DNA from: Nitrospira sp.
GTDB lineage: Bacteria; Nitrospirota; Nitrospiria; Nitrospirales; Nitrospiraceae
NCBI GenBank assembly: GCA_020846195.1
Contig: JADLEJ010000023.1
Coordinates: forward strand, 105,421 to 169,420
Reading direction: 5' to 3'
Length of the DNA stretch: 64,000 bases
In this document: one piece after another, positions 19,845-28,914 of the stretch
Layout of the letters: each line of letters opens with the position of its first letter
Numbering within the stretch: the first letter of the stretch is position 1
The notes under the pieces: model-generated
What the model was told of the DNA's origin: nothing
The model's input: the letters and a program-made list of their open reading frames with translations, nothing else
Databases searched by the model: none
Translations under genes and position numbers: made by a program

Positions 19845-21689
19845 CTAGATCGAGTATTGGAACGTCGGCTTGGCGCCGATTGCCTCGGCCAGCACTCCGC
19901 GGCTCTTGAGCTCGTCCATAATTTGCTTCGTAGCGTGATCGAGATCCGTCGGGCCACTCAAGACAATGTCCGTATTCGGCGGCGGCTCTTCACTGGTCTT
20001 GCTCATATGCACGGCGATGACCGGCGCCGGATGGACGAGCGTTCGAATCGCCTGCACCGCTTCTTTATAGTGCACGCCAAATGGATTGGTGGTGGACACG
20101 ACGATCAGCCCGGTGTCGATCAGCAACCGGGCGACTTCCCCATACCGCCGGGCCATTTCATCGGTCTGCCCCCGCTCCTCGTCGGTCAAATCGGCATCGA
20201 GTCCGCGGCGAAGATTCTCCCCGTCCAGCAGATAGGCATGCCGCCCGTCGGCCACGAGGCGCCCTTCCAGCTGCCTGGCCAGCAGCGACTTTCCCGTATG
20301 CCGCCCGCCCGTAAACAAGACGATGGCCGCGCGATGCCCGTACTGCCGCGCGCGATCCTCCACACCGACCTCGCCCTTGACCCAGGCGAAATCGCGACGG
20401 CGGGCTTCCTCGCGCAAAAACTCCTGGTCGTCATGAATGAGTTCCGTGACGATGCCGCCGCCGGCAATGTCGTTTTCGTCGACTAAGACGAAGCGACCGG
20501 TGGCCTCGAACGAGGCGGACAGATCGAAGGCGACCGGCGTCTTCGTCCGCAAGGTCAATTCAGCCACTTGGTTCTTGTTCACCGTCATGCTGCCTTGCTG
20601 TTGCGCCAAATCCATCGTGTCGATAATCCGATGAATGGTCGCCACTTCGCAGTCGACTTCCTTGTTGGCGACGCGCAACTGATATTTGCGGCCGCGCTCC
20701 AGCGGGCGCTTCCCCAACCAAAACAGATTGGCTCTAAACGCCGTCGAGACGGACGGCAGATGCTTCTGATGCGTGGCGATCTCTCCGCGCTCTACAAAGA
20801 TTTGCTCATCGAGCGTGATGCCGATCGATTGCCCCGCATAACCCTCCGTCGGAGGCGGATCGATGTTAAACGCTTCGACGGACCGGACATTGGCCCGTTT
20901 ATTCGACGGAGAAAATACCAGATGGTCGCCGACTTTCAGCTTTCCGGCGGTAATCCGGCCGGCAATGATACGGCGGGCATCGAACTTATAGACGTCCTGA
21001 ACCGGGAAGCGCAGCGGCTGTTCGGAACGCGCAGCTTCCTTTTTGAAAAGGCTCAGCGTGTCCAGCACCGTCGGGCCGGTGTACCAGGGCATGGCCGTGC
21101 TGCGGTTGGCGATATTGTCGCCGAGCTTGGCGCTGACTGGAATGATGCGCTCGGGCACGGCTTTGAACTGGCCTAAAAACTCCCGATACTCTTTCTCGAT
21201 GCCATCGAACACGTCCTGCCGGTAGCCGACCAGATCCATTTTATTGACGACCACCGCGAACTGGCGGACCCCCAGCAACGACAGCAAATAGCCATGTTTC
21301 TTGGATTGTTCCTTCACGCCTTCCAGCGCATCGATCAGCAACAGCGCCGCTTCCGCTCGCGCCGCGCCCGAGATCATGTTCTTGAGAAACTCCTTGTGCC
21401 CCGGCGCATCGATGATGATGTACTGGCGGCCTTTCCACCCAAAGAAGGTGCGCGCGGTGTCGATCGTGATCCCTTGCTCTTGTTCTTCGAGGAACGCATC
21501 GAACAGGAAGGCGTACTCAAACTCTTTGCCTTGCTGGCGGCAGATCGCCTGCACTTTTTCCAGCTTGCCATCGGGCAACGATCCCGTGTCGGCATACAGC
21601 CGGCCCAGCAACGTGGACTTGCCGTGATCGACATGCCCGACAATAACGATGTTCAGATTCTCGGATGGTTTCTGAGTTTGATTGTCCAT
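19845..21689 (-). CDS. cysN: sulfate adenylyltransferase large subunit CysN fused to divergent APS-kinase-like domain
   Basis: [51 protein letters not shown]-terminal P-loop [16 protein letters not shown]. Confidence 0.93.
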   Translation of the reverse strand: MDNQTQKPSENLNIVIVGHVDHGKSTLLGRLYADTGSLPDGKLEKVQAICRQQGKEFEYAFLFDAFLEEQEQGITIDTARTFFGWKGRQYIIIDAPGHKEFLKNMISGAARAEAALLLIDALEGVKEQSKKHGYLLSLLGVRQFAVVVNKMDLVGYRQDVFDGIEKEYREFLGQFKAVPERIIPVSAKLGDNIANRSTAMPWYTGPTVLDTLSLFKKEAARSEQPLRFPVQDVYKFDARRIIAGRITAGKLKVGDHLVFSPSNKRANVRSVEAFNIDPPPTEGYAGQSIGITLDEQIFVERGEIATHQKHLPSVSTAFRANLFWLGKRPLERGRKYQLRVANKEVDCEVATIHRIIDTMDLAQQQGSMTVNKNQVAELTLRTKTPVAFDLSASFEATGRFVLVDENDIAGGGIVTELIHDDQEFLREEARRRDFAWVKGEVGVEDRARQYGHRAAIVLFTGGRHTGKSLLARQLEGRLVADGRHAYLLDGENLRRGLDADLTDEERGQTDEMARRYGEVARLLIDTGLIVVSTTNPFGVHYKEAVQAIRTLVHPAPVIAVHMSKTSEEPPPNTDIVLSGPTDLDHATKQIMDELKSRGVLAEAIGAKPTFQYSI

Positions 21690-21834
21690 AGTCGCCTTGT
21701 TTTATTGAGAACGATCAACACGGCCATCCAACAAGGCCCGAAGCGAATCGAAACTGGAGTCGCACCCTCTGGGGCACGTTGAGGATTTCGATGAGCCGAG
21801 AACGGCGCTGGATGCTCGTTTCAGTATTCCGTCA

Positions 21835-22632
21835 TTACATGTAGCCGTCTTTGCGTAAAAGCTCCATCCCGCGCCCTTCATCCTGCGCGCGGCCGGCCCG
21901 CTCCGCCACCGTCGTCTGGCGCAATTCAGCGATGATCTCATCGACGGTCTTGGCGGTCGATTTGATCGGAGTGGTGCAAGGCGCGCAGCCAAGACTGCGG
22001 TAACGGGTTCCGTCGCCCTTGTCGAGATACAGGTCCATGAAGGGAATGTTTTCGTACTTGATGTATTCCCAAATATTGATCTCCGTCCAGTCCAGCAGCG
22101 GATGGATGCGGATATGCGTGCCAGGCGGGAAGGTCGTCTTGAATTGATCCCAGAGCTCGGGCGGCTGATCCCGAAAATCCCAGTCGCCATGCTTGTCGCG
22201 AGGTGAAAAGTACCGCTCTTTCGCCCGCGTCCCCTCTTCGTCCGCGCGCACGCCGAGAATAATGCCGGTGTAGCCTTTCTGCTCGATGAGCTGCTTCAGC
22301 CCATTCGTCTTGAGCGCGGTGCAGCAGGCGACACGGCCCAGCGTATGGTTCATGCCAGCGGCCAAGGCTTCTTTGTTTTGCCCCACCACCAAATCCAACC
22401 GCCATTCACGCGCGATCCGGTCACGATATTCGATCATCGCGGGAATCTTGTAACTGGTATCGACATGCAGCAACGGAAAGGGCACCTGCCCAAAGAAAGC
22501 CTTGCGCGCTAGCCAGAGCAAGACGGTGGAATCCTTGCCCATGGACCAGAGCATGCCGAGATTGTCGAAGTTCTTGTAGGCCTCGCGAAGAATGTAGACG
22601 CTTTGATCTTCCAACTGACGAAGGTGTTTCAC
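21835..22632 (-). CDS. cysD: sulfate adenylyltransferase small subunit
   Basis: [44 protein letters not shown]. Confidence 0.95.
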   Translation of the reverse strand: MKHLRQLEDQSVYILREAYKNFDNLGMLWSMGKDSTVLLWLARKAFFGQVPFPLLHVDTSYKIPAMIEYRDRIAREWRLDLVVGQNKEALAAGMNHTLGRVACCTALKTNGLKQLIEQKGYTGIILGVRADEEGTRAKERYFSPRDKHGDWDFRDQPPELWDQFKTTFPPGTHIRIHPLLDWTEINIWEYIKYENIPFMDLYLDKGDGTRYRSLGCAPCTTPIKSTAKTVDEIIAELRQTTVAERAGRAQDEGRGMELLRKDGYM

Positions 22633-22664
22633 AACCGACGACCTTTCCCTTAACAGGCTGCTAG

Positions 22665-23717
22665 TTATCCCCGCTTGCCGACCGCAAGAGGCGCCTGCGC
22701 CAACTCATCCAGCTTGCGCGCCGCTGCGCCGTTTTCAAGCGCGGCCCGCGCCATCGGCAGACAGGCCGGCACTGTCGCCCCCTTGCCCGCCGCGTACAGC
22801 AACAACGCCGCATTCATCAACACCCAATCCTTGGGACCGCCTGGCACCTGATTCTGCAGGATCTTCCGCAGCAACACCGCTTCCTTCTCCTGCTGGCCAG
22901 GGGGAAACCCGGCCATGTCGCGGGACGTGCCGAGCGCCAAACCGAAATCCTTCGGCGAAATTCCCAATGGAGCGATCCGCTCATCTCGCAACTCCAGCAC
23001 CCGGGTCGCCGCCGTGACGGACAACTCCGGATCGCCTTCCACGCCACGAATGACCAGCGCGCGCGGGCAACCCAGCATCCGCAGCACTTCCGCGGTTTTC
23101 TCGAAATGCGGCGGATGGGACAAACCCACCACTTGCGCCGCCGCCCGCGACGGATTCAACAAACGGGCAATCGGATGGAAGAGATTGCGCACCCCGATTT
23201 CCTGGCGCATTTCCAGAAAGCGATAGAGCGGCGGATGGTACATCCCGATATCGAGATAGACGAATCCCTTTTTCGTCACTTCTTCGCCAGCCATTTTCGG
23301 ATCCAGATCGACCGGAACCCCGAGGGCTTTCAACACACCCGCCGCGCCGGGACGGCCCGAAATCCCGTCATAGCCGTGCATCACGATCGCCGCGCCCGCC
23401 GAGGCCGCCACGATCGCTCCCGCAATGAGACTGTGAAAGGTCTCGGACTTGCCGGCATAACTCGGCACGTCCACGACCGCCAGCTCTTTCGGAATCGAGA
23501 GCGGCGCGACATATTGCCGGGCGGTTGCCGTAAAGGCCGCCAGTTCAGACACCGATTCCATCTTGAATCGCATCGCCATCAGAAAGGCCGCGATCTGCGC
23601 TGGTGTGGCTTGCCCTTCGATCAATAGTTTCATGACCTGCTTGGATTCATCCCAGGTCAGATCTTTGGAGGCTTTCGGACCCTTGGCAATTTTCGCAATG
23701 AAGTCTTGAATAGGCAT
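22665..23717 (-). CDS. anthranilate phosphoribosyltransferase-like (TrpD2/YbiB-like) protein
   Basis: TrpD-like fold motifs [26 protein letters not shown]; canonical GTGGD replaced by PSYAGKSE. Confidence 0.8.
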   Translation of the reverse strand: MPIQDFIAKIAKGPKASKDLTWDESKQVMKLLIEGQATPAQIAAFLMAMRFKMESVSELAAFTATARQYVAPLSIPKELAVVDVPSYAGKSETFHSLIAGAIVAASAGAAIVMHGYDGISGRPGAAGVLKALGVPVDLDPKMAGEEVTKKGFVYLDIGMYHPPLYRFLEMRQEIGVRNLFHPIARLLNPSRAAAQVVGLSHPPHFEKTAEVLRMLGCPRALVIRGVEGDPELSVTAATRVLELRDERIAPLGISPKDFGLALGTSRDMAGFPPGQQEKEAVLLRKILQNQVPGGPKDWVLMNAALLLYAAGKGATVPACLPMARAALENGAAARKLDELAQAPLAVGKRG

Positions 23718-23718
23718 A

Positions 23719-24435
23719 TTAGGATTTGTGGAGTCCACACTCAGTCTTGGTAAATGTTTTCCAACGTCCGGCGCGCGGATCGTCGCCCGGCGCCACCGGC
23801 GCGGTGCAATGGGTGCACCCGATACTCGGATAATTCTGATCGTGCAAGGGATTGTAGGGCACCTCGTAGACCTTGATGTAAGTCCACACATCGGCCCAAG
23901 TCCATCGCGCTAACGGATTCACTTTGACCAGTTGGAACTTGCTGTCCCACTCGATCAACCCCGCATTGGCTCTGGTCGGCGACTGATCCCGGCGGATGCC
24001 GGTGATCCAAGCGTCATACCCTTTCAAAACACGCGTCAGCGGTTCCACCTTCCGCAACTGGCAGCAGCGATCCGGCTCCGTCGACCAGAGCGCCGGACCA
24101 TGTTGCGCCGCCTGCTGATCCGGGGTCAGCAACGACCGCACTTGAATGACCTGCGCCGGTTTCAGCGCATACTGCTGAATCATACGATCGCGGGTCGCGT
24201 AGGTTTCAGGAAACAGAAAGTCCGTGTCCAAATAGAACAGTGGAATCGAGGGATCGATGCGATGCACCATATCAACCAACACCACATCTTCCGCACCGAA
24301 GCTGCAGGCGACGACAATCTTCGGAGTAAACCGCTTGATCGCATCCTTCAACACATCTTGCGGCTGCTGAGACTCGAACGCATCGCTCGCGCGTTTCAGT
24401 TCCGCCACCATCTCTGAGCTTCCACCGCTAGACAT
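23719..24435 (-). CDS. cysH: phosphoadenylyl/adenylyl-sulfate reductase (APS-type by cysteine motifs)
   Basis: RCCQLRKVEPL and SIGCTHCTAPV cysteine pairs; ACSFGAEDVVLVDMV. Confidence 0.93.
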   Translation of the reverse strand: MSSGGSSEMVAELKRASDAFESQQPQDVLKDAIKRFTPKIVVACSFGAEDVVLVDMVHRIDPSIPLFYLDTDFLFPETYATRDRMIQQYALKPAQVIQVRSLLTPDQQAAQHGPALWSTEPDRCCQLRKVEPLTRVLKGYDAWITGIRRDQSPTRANAGLIEWDSKFQLVKVNPLARWTWADVWTYIKVYEVPYNPLHDQNYPSIGCTHCTAPVAPGDDPRAGRWKTFTKTECGLHKS

Positions 24436-24444
24436 TGCGTTGCC

Positions 24445-26937
24445 TCAGCCTTCGACCTTTTCCACGAGAACGCGATAATGCGCGGCCTCCGGTTCCAGCG
24501 CCTCTTGAAGGAGGACGAGATGTCCATCGTTCTTCAAACTCATCGGGACATTCTTGATCGGCTCCCCTGCGTCCAGCCAAACTTCCAGCTTCTCGCCCGC
24601 ATCCATCATTTCGAGTTTGAGCTTCGTCTTCACATAATTCAGCGGACAGGCAACACCCCGGAGGTCGTAGACCGGCGCCCCCGTCGGCGCGGGAGCGGCT
24701 GACGCAACCGGTGCGGCCGCCACCGCTTCCTTGACCGGGACCGCCGACTCCTGGGCCGGCGCGAGTTTGAGATCTTTCCCCATTTGATCGGTCGCCGCGC
24801 GGCAGGCATCGACGAACCCCTTTGCAAAAGCCATCTTTTCACGGGCCGATTCCGCGGTTGTATCTTTAGGCCCGAGATCACCCACTTTCTTATTGAGGTC
24901 TCTGTACTGCGCGGGAACGACACCCTTCTTGGCAATCCGGCTATCGAACTCACTGAAGGTTTCTGCGTCGGTCGAAGGTTCCAGCCCCTCCGTCACCAAC
25001 ATCGCTTTGGCCGCCGCCAGCACCGCGCGATACGACTTGTTCACCGAGACGGAATACTGATGGTTCTCGACGAGCAGCTTGGCCTGATACAGCTCCTGGT
25101 CTGCTTCGAGAATGCCATTCTCGATCATCTCCAGCGCGCCGCCAGCGCATTCGCCGGGGCCCAAATCCTCAAGAATGAATTCGGCCTCGCCTTCCCAGTC
25201 GTAGTAGAAGGTCGGATCGTCCTTGTAGGCCGGGACGATGGTGTAGGGAATCAGTTCGTCCTTGAGCTTGCTTTTGCCCGCGCGGGCAATGAACGCCGAC
25301 AGGTTTTCTTTCGGCAATCGATCTCGCCGATAGACGTCGACAAGATGCGAGAGCGCGGCCGGCACCGCCTTTGCCGGCAGCTTCACGGTCATCTGCCCGA
25401 TCTTCGGCGTGCCATCGACTTGTCCGCCTAAATGCAATTCGTAATGGGGCGCCACATGTTCGCCCAATCGTTTCCCGACGCCATGCAACCCGATCGTCGA
25501 GATATGGTGCTGCGCGCAGGAGTTATGGCAGCCGCTGATCTTCACGCTCACATCCGACAGGTCTTCGGGAACACGGCCGGCCGGAAAGACTTCGGCCAAT
25601 GCTCGAGCCAGTCCTTTGGACGATGTGATGCCGAGGCCGCAGGTATCGGTCCCTGGGCAGGCAATAATGTCTTCCACCAACTCTGCCCCTGGGTCGGACA
25701 GGCCATCGGCCGACAACTCATCGTAGAGCGATTCGATCTGCGACTCGGGAATCCACCGGATCACCATGTTCTGATTGATCGTGGTGCGAATGTTCCCATT
25801 GGCATACCGTTCGGCGAGATCCGCCACACAGAGCATCTGCTCAGAGGTCAGATCGCCCATGAAGAGCTTGATCGCCGCCGTGACATATCCGGCCTGTCTC
25901 TGCTTGACGACATTCGTCCGCTTCCACATTTCAAACGGTGTTTCATGCCCGATGCCATGCCCAGTCCCATTGCCGTTCGACGAACTGGGCCCGGAACCGT
26001 TGCGTGTCGGCATGATGAGAGGCGTGGGCTCATCCGCATGGGTGAGCAACGCGATCGGCTCATGCGACGGTTTCGCATAGCCCATCGATTCGTAGGCGGC
26101 TTCCCAGCGGCGCTTGAATTCGTCGAACCCCAGCTTCTCGATCACAAACTTCATGCGGGCTTTGTTACGATTCTTCCGATTCCCCAGCGTATCGAACACC
26201 TTAATGGCGGCCTCAATGCTCGGCAGCAATTCTTCCATGGGAGTAAATTCGCGAAGGACCTGCGCCATGCGCGGAGCCGAGCCCAAGCCGCCGCCCGCCA
26301 CCATGCGAAACCCAATCGTGCCGTCGGCTCGCTTGGCCGCCAATAACCCGATGTCGTGGATCGGAGTGAGCGCGCAGTCCTGCTTGCAGCCGGAAAGCGC
26401 AATCTTGAATTTTCTCGGCAGACTTTGATTCAAGGGATTCCGCAACAAATGATAGGCGACGGTCTTCGCATAGGGCGTCACATCGAAGACTTCGCCCTGG
26501 CAGACTCCGGCTAGATGGCAGGCCGTCACGTTGCGGACGGTATTGGCGCAGGCCTCCCGCGTGGTGAGCCCCACTTCGGCTAAGCCACGCATGATCGTCG
26601 GCACGTCTTTCAATTCCACGAAGTGCAGCTGGATATCCTGCCGCGTGGTCACATGGCCAACCGCGGTGGCATAGCGATCCGCCAGTTCGGCGACTCGCCG
26701 GAGCTGATTGGCCGAGATGCCTCCGAACGGAATCTTGATCCGGACCATTTGCACACCGGGCTGACGCTGGCCATAGATGCCGTATTGCAGCCGGAACGGC
26801 TTGAAGAGGTCGGTCGACACGTCTCCCGCCATCGTGCGCAGGGCTTCCGCTTCAAACGTTTCTATTTCCTCGAGCAGCGCCGGAGGAATCGGAGATATTT
26901 TAATTTCCGGTACGATCAGCTGATCTTGGGGGCTCAT
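24445..26937 (-). CDS. assimilatory nitrite/sulfite reductase with C-terminal TusA-like domain
   Basis: Siroheme/Fe-S cluster residues (CPGTDTCGLGITSSKG ... SGCHNSCAQHHISTIGLHG); C-terminal YDLRGVACPLNYVKTKLKLEMMDAGEKLEVWLDAGEPIKNVPMSLKNDGH. Confidence 0.92.
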   Translation of the reverse strand: MSPQDQLIVPEIKISPIPPALLEEIETFEAEALRTMAGDVSTDLFKPFRLQYGIYGQRQPGVQMVRIKIPFGGISANQLRRVAELADRYATAVGHVTTRQDIQLHFVELKDVPTIMRGLAEVGLTTREACANTVRNVTACHLAGVCQGEVFDVTPYAKTVAYHLLRNPLNQSLPRKFKIALSGCKQDCALTPIHDIGLLAAKRADGTIGFRMVAGGGLGSAPRMAQVLREFTPMEELLPSIEAAIKVFDTLGNRKNRNKARMKFVIEKLGFDEFKRRWEAAYESMGYAKPSHEPIALLTHADEPTPLIMPTRNGSGPSSSNGNGTGHGIGHETPFEMWKRTNVVKQRQAGYVTAAIKLFMGDLTSEQMLCVADLAERYANGNIRTTINQNMVIRWIPESQIESLYDELSADGLSDPGAELVEDIIACPGTDTCGLGITSSKGLARALAEVFPAGRVPEDLSDVSVKISGCHNSCAQHHISTIGLHGVGKRLGEHVAPHYELHLGGQVDGTPKIGQMTVKLPAKAVPAALSHLVDVYRRDRLPKENLSAFIARAGKSKLKDELIPYTIVPAYKDDPTFYYDWEGEAEFILEDLGPGECAGGALEMIENGILEADQELYQAKLLVENHQYSVSVNKSYRAVLAAAKAMLVTEGLEPSTDAETFSEFDSRIAKKGVVPAQYRDLNKKVGDLGPKDTTAESAREKMAFAKGFVDACRAATDQMGKDLKLAPAQESAVPVKEAVAAAPVASAAPAPTGAPVYDLRGVACPLNYVKTKLKLEMMDAGEKLEVWLDAGEPIKNVPMSLKNDGHLVLLQEALEPEAAHYRVLVEKVEG

Positions 26938-26997
26938 AAATATTCTCCCTTGCCGTGACAAACCCACGACTCTGAGACCGAAACCTTCTCGATGCCC

Positions 26998-27447
26998 TTA
27001 GATGTGGTACATGGGATTCTGCTGCTGATCGAGCGCTCGCTGGCGTTCAACCAGTTGGTCTATCGTAATCGCTTCAAGCACGCTCCGTTCGGCCCGATGC
27101 ACCTTCTCCCACACGCTTCCGAGCAAGAGATGCTCTCTCGTGTCTCGCCGATTCGTCCCCGCGCCGTTATGCGAGGCATCGTGAAACACTGGTCCATCAA
27201 GCGCTTCAAGCAGATCTGCCACGGACAGTTCAGTCGGTGAGCGCAAGAGAAGATAGCCCCCCTGTGCCCCCCGCGTGCTATCGACCAGCCCGGCTTTCTT
27301 CATGGCATGCAGCACTTGCTCAAGAAATCGCACAGGAATCGCTTGCCGCCTCGCAATGGCCCGCGCCTGAATAGGGACTTCTTTCCCATTCATAGCGAGG
27401 TCAACAGCAGCCATTATTCCATACGTTGCGCGATGCGATACTTTCAT
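26998..27447 (-). CDS. Rrf2 family transcriptional regulator
   Basis: MKVSHRATYGIMAAVDLAMNGKEVPIQARAIARRQAIPVRFLEQVLHAMKKAGLVDSTRGAQGGYLLLRSPTELSVADLLEALDGP; no cysteines. Confidence 0.93.
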   Translation of the reverse strand: MKVSHRATYGIMAAVDLAMNGKEVPIQARAIARRQAIPVRFLEQVLHAMKKAGLVDSTRGAQGGYLLLRSPTELSVADLLEALDGPVFHDASHNGAGTNRRDTREHLLLGSVWEKVHRAERSVLEAITIDQLVERQRALDQQQNPMYHI

Positions 27448-27453
27448 TCTTGA

Positions 27454-27471
27454 TAATTCCGGTAGGAATTA
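27454..27471. promoter_or_regulatory. perfect palindrome, candidate Rrf2 operator
   Basis: TAATTCC-GGTA-GGAATTA, 7 nt upstream of the Rrf2 start codon. Confidence 0.55.
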
Positions 27472-27481
27472 ACCTCACAAT

Positions 27482-27511
27482 GATATACCGTCCGACGATC
27501 CAAGCTGTCAA
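27482..27511 (-). promoter_or_regulatory. predicted sigma70 promoter for the Rrf2 gene
   Basis: Minus strand TTGACA-18 nt-TATATC. Confidence 0.55.
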
Positions 27512-27623
27512 GCGGTGCGATTGCACTGCGCAAGAACCCATTGGAGCAGGCGCAGCATTCCTCATAGCTATCCCCACCTCTCGCCCACCCGCTTACACAA
27601 GTGGAATATCCAGAAATATCCAA

Positions 27624-27652
27624 TTGACATCAAGTCGGCCCTGGGCAATAAT
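27624..27652 (+). promoter_or_regulatory. predicted sigma70 promoter for the Fis-like gene
   Basis: TTGACA-17 nt-AATAAT upstream of 27681. Confidence 0.5.
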
Positions 27653-27680
27653 TCCGCCCTCTTCTTCGGATGGTGCCTGC

Positions 27681-28274
27681 ATGTCCGTTCCCTCATCAAT
27701 TATTTCCATCCTCTTGCTGACCGCGGACACCGACGTCCACCTTCAGTTTAAAGCTACGTTCACAGACGCCGTTGTGACAATAGCTCCCGACGCAGGCTCA
27801 CTGCCCAATACCCTCCCTACACGCCCGTTCGATATCGTCGTTCTGGAATCCCGCTCTGAACAGGAGCCTGCGTCCCAGAACCTTTCGGCTCAGATCGACC
27901 TCTCTCATGCATTGGTAATCACGGGGTCGCGCAGCGTCCTCAGGCGGGCGCCGGCCATGATTCAGATGCTGACTCAACAGCGTGAGCAAGCCCCCAAAAG
28001 CAACGGGCACGATCTCTCGCTGGAAGACTTCCTCGACCAGAAAATGGGCGACTTTGTGAAGGGCATGCATAACGGCGCCGCAAAGAACCTCCATCCCATG
28101 CTGATTTCAGCCGTCGAGCGCCCACTGATTTCATCGGCTCTGCGGGAAACCCAAGGGAATCAAATCCAAGCGGCAGAATTGTTGGGGCTGAATCGGAATA
28201 CGTTGAGGAAGAAAATTACCGATCTGCATATTCCCCTGAAGCGGGGTCGCGCAAAGACCGCACGCACCTTGTAA
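27681..28274 (+). CDS. Fis-type HTH protein
   Basis: C-terminal SALRETQGNQIQAAELLGLNRNTLRKKITDLHI; start at MSVPSSIISILLLTAD. Confidence 0.75.
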   Translation: MSVPSSIISILLLTADTDVHLQFKATFTDAVVTIAPDAGSLPNTLPTRPFDIVVLESRSEQEPASQNLSAQIDLSHALVITGSRSVLRRAPAMIQMLTQQREQAPKSNGHDLSLEDFLDQKMGDFVKGMHNGAAKNLHPMLISAVERPLISSALRETQGNQIQAAELLGLNRNTLRKKITDLHIPLKRGRAKTARTL

Positions 28275-28362
28275 TTCGGCAGTGCATCGAGAGGCACCGC
28301 TGCGGGTAAGGGAAATAACGTCGGGTGTTCGGCATCTTCATTCATAACCAAGGAGGGGACTG

Positions 28363-28635
28363 ATGACGAAGGAAGAGCTGATTGCGAAGATGGCAGCCTC
28401 CGCAGGAATCACGAAAGTCGCAGCGGGAACGGCACTGGAGGCCTTCACCGGAGCCGTCACCACCTCATTGAAAAAGGGGCAGCGAGTCTCCCTGGTCAAC
28501 TTCGGCACCTTTACGGTTTCCAAGCGGAAGGCACGGATGGGTAGAAACCCACGCACCGGAGAATCGTTGAAGATTCCCGCCGCCAAGGTCCCGAAATTCT
28601 CCGCAGGAAAGGAATTGCGTTCCGCCATCAAGTAG
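28363..28635 (+). CDS. HU family DNA-binding protein
   Basis: MTKEELIAKMAASAGITKVAAGTALEAFTGAVTTSLKKGQRVSLVNFGTFTVSKRKARMGRNPRTGE. Confidence 0.95.
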   Translation: MTKEELIAKMAASAGITKVAAGTALEAFTGAVTTSLKKGQRVSLVNFGTFTVSKRKARMGRNPRTGESLKIPAAKVPKFSAGKELRSAIK

Positions 28636-28664
28636 CGGCACCGTTTCTTGCCATGCAACAAGAG

Positions 28665-28707
28665 AGAAGGCGGCCCTTCCGGAAGCAGCGGAAAGAGGCC
28701 GCTTTCT
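28665..28707 (+). terminator. candidate terminator after the HU gene
   Basis: AGAAGGCGGCC ... GGCCGCTTTCT stem (one G-T), followed by CAGTGCTTTTCTT. Confidence 0.45.
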
Positions 28708-28764
28708 CCAGTGCTTTTCTTGACAGCGCAGGCACAGCTCTATTATCATGCGCACCCGGACAAT

Positions 28765-28839
28765 AGGCGCGTAGCTCAGGGGGAGAGCGTTACCTTGACA
28801 CGGTAAAGGTCGACGGTTCAAGACCGTCCGCGCCTACCA
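28765..28839 (+). tRNA. tRNA-Val (GAC)
   Basis: Perfect acceptor AGGCGCG/CGCGCCT; anticodon arm TTACC-TTGACAC-GGTAA; T arm GACGG-TTCAAGA-CCGTC; encoded CCA. Confidence 0.95.
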
Positions 28840-28914
28840 TTCCGGCTAGAGGCATCCGTTTGCCTTTGAGGCGGCGGAATGCCTTTGTTGTTTTTGCTCG
28901 GCTAATTGGAACGA

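Noticed and set aside
19398-20486. 362-aa plus-strand ORF across mrp/cysN
   Set aside because: Spans two clear minus-strand genes; shadow ORF
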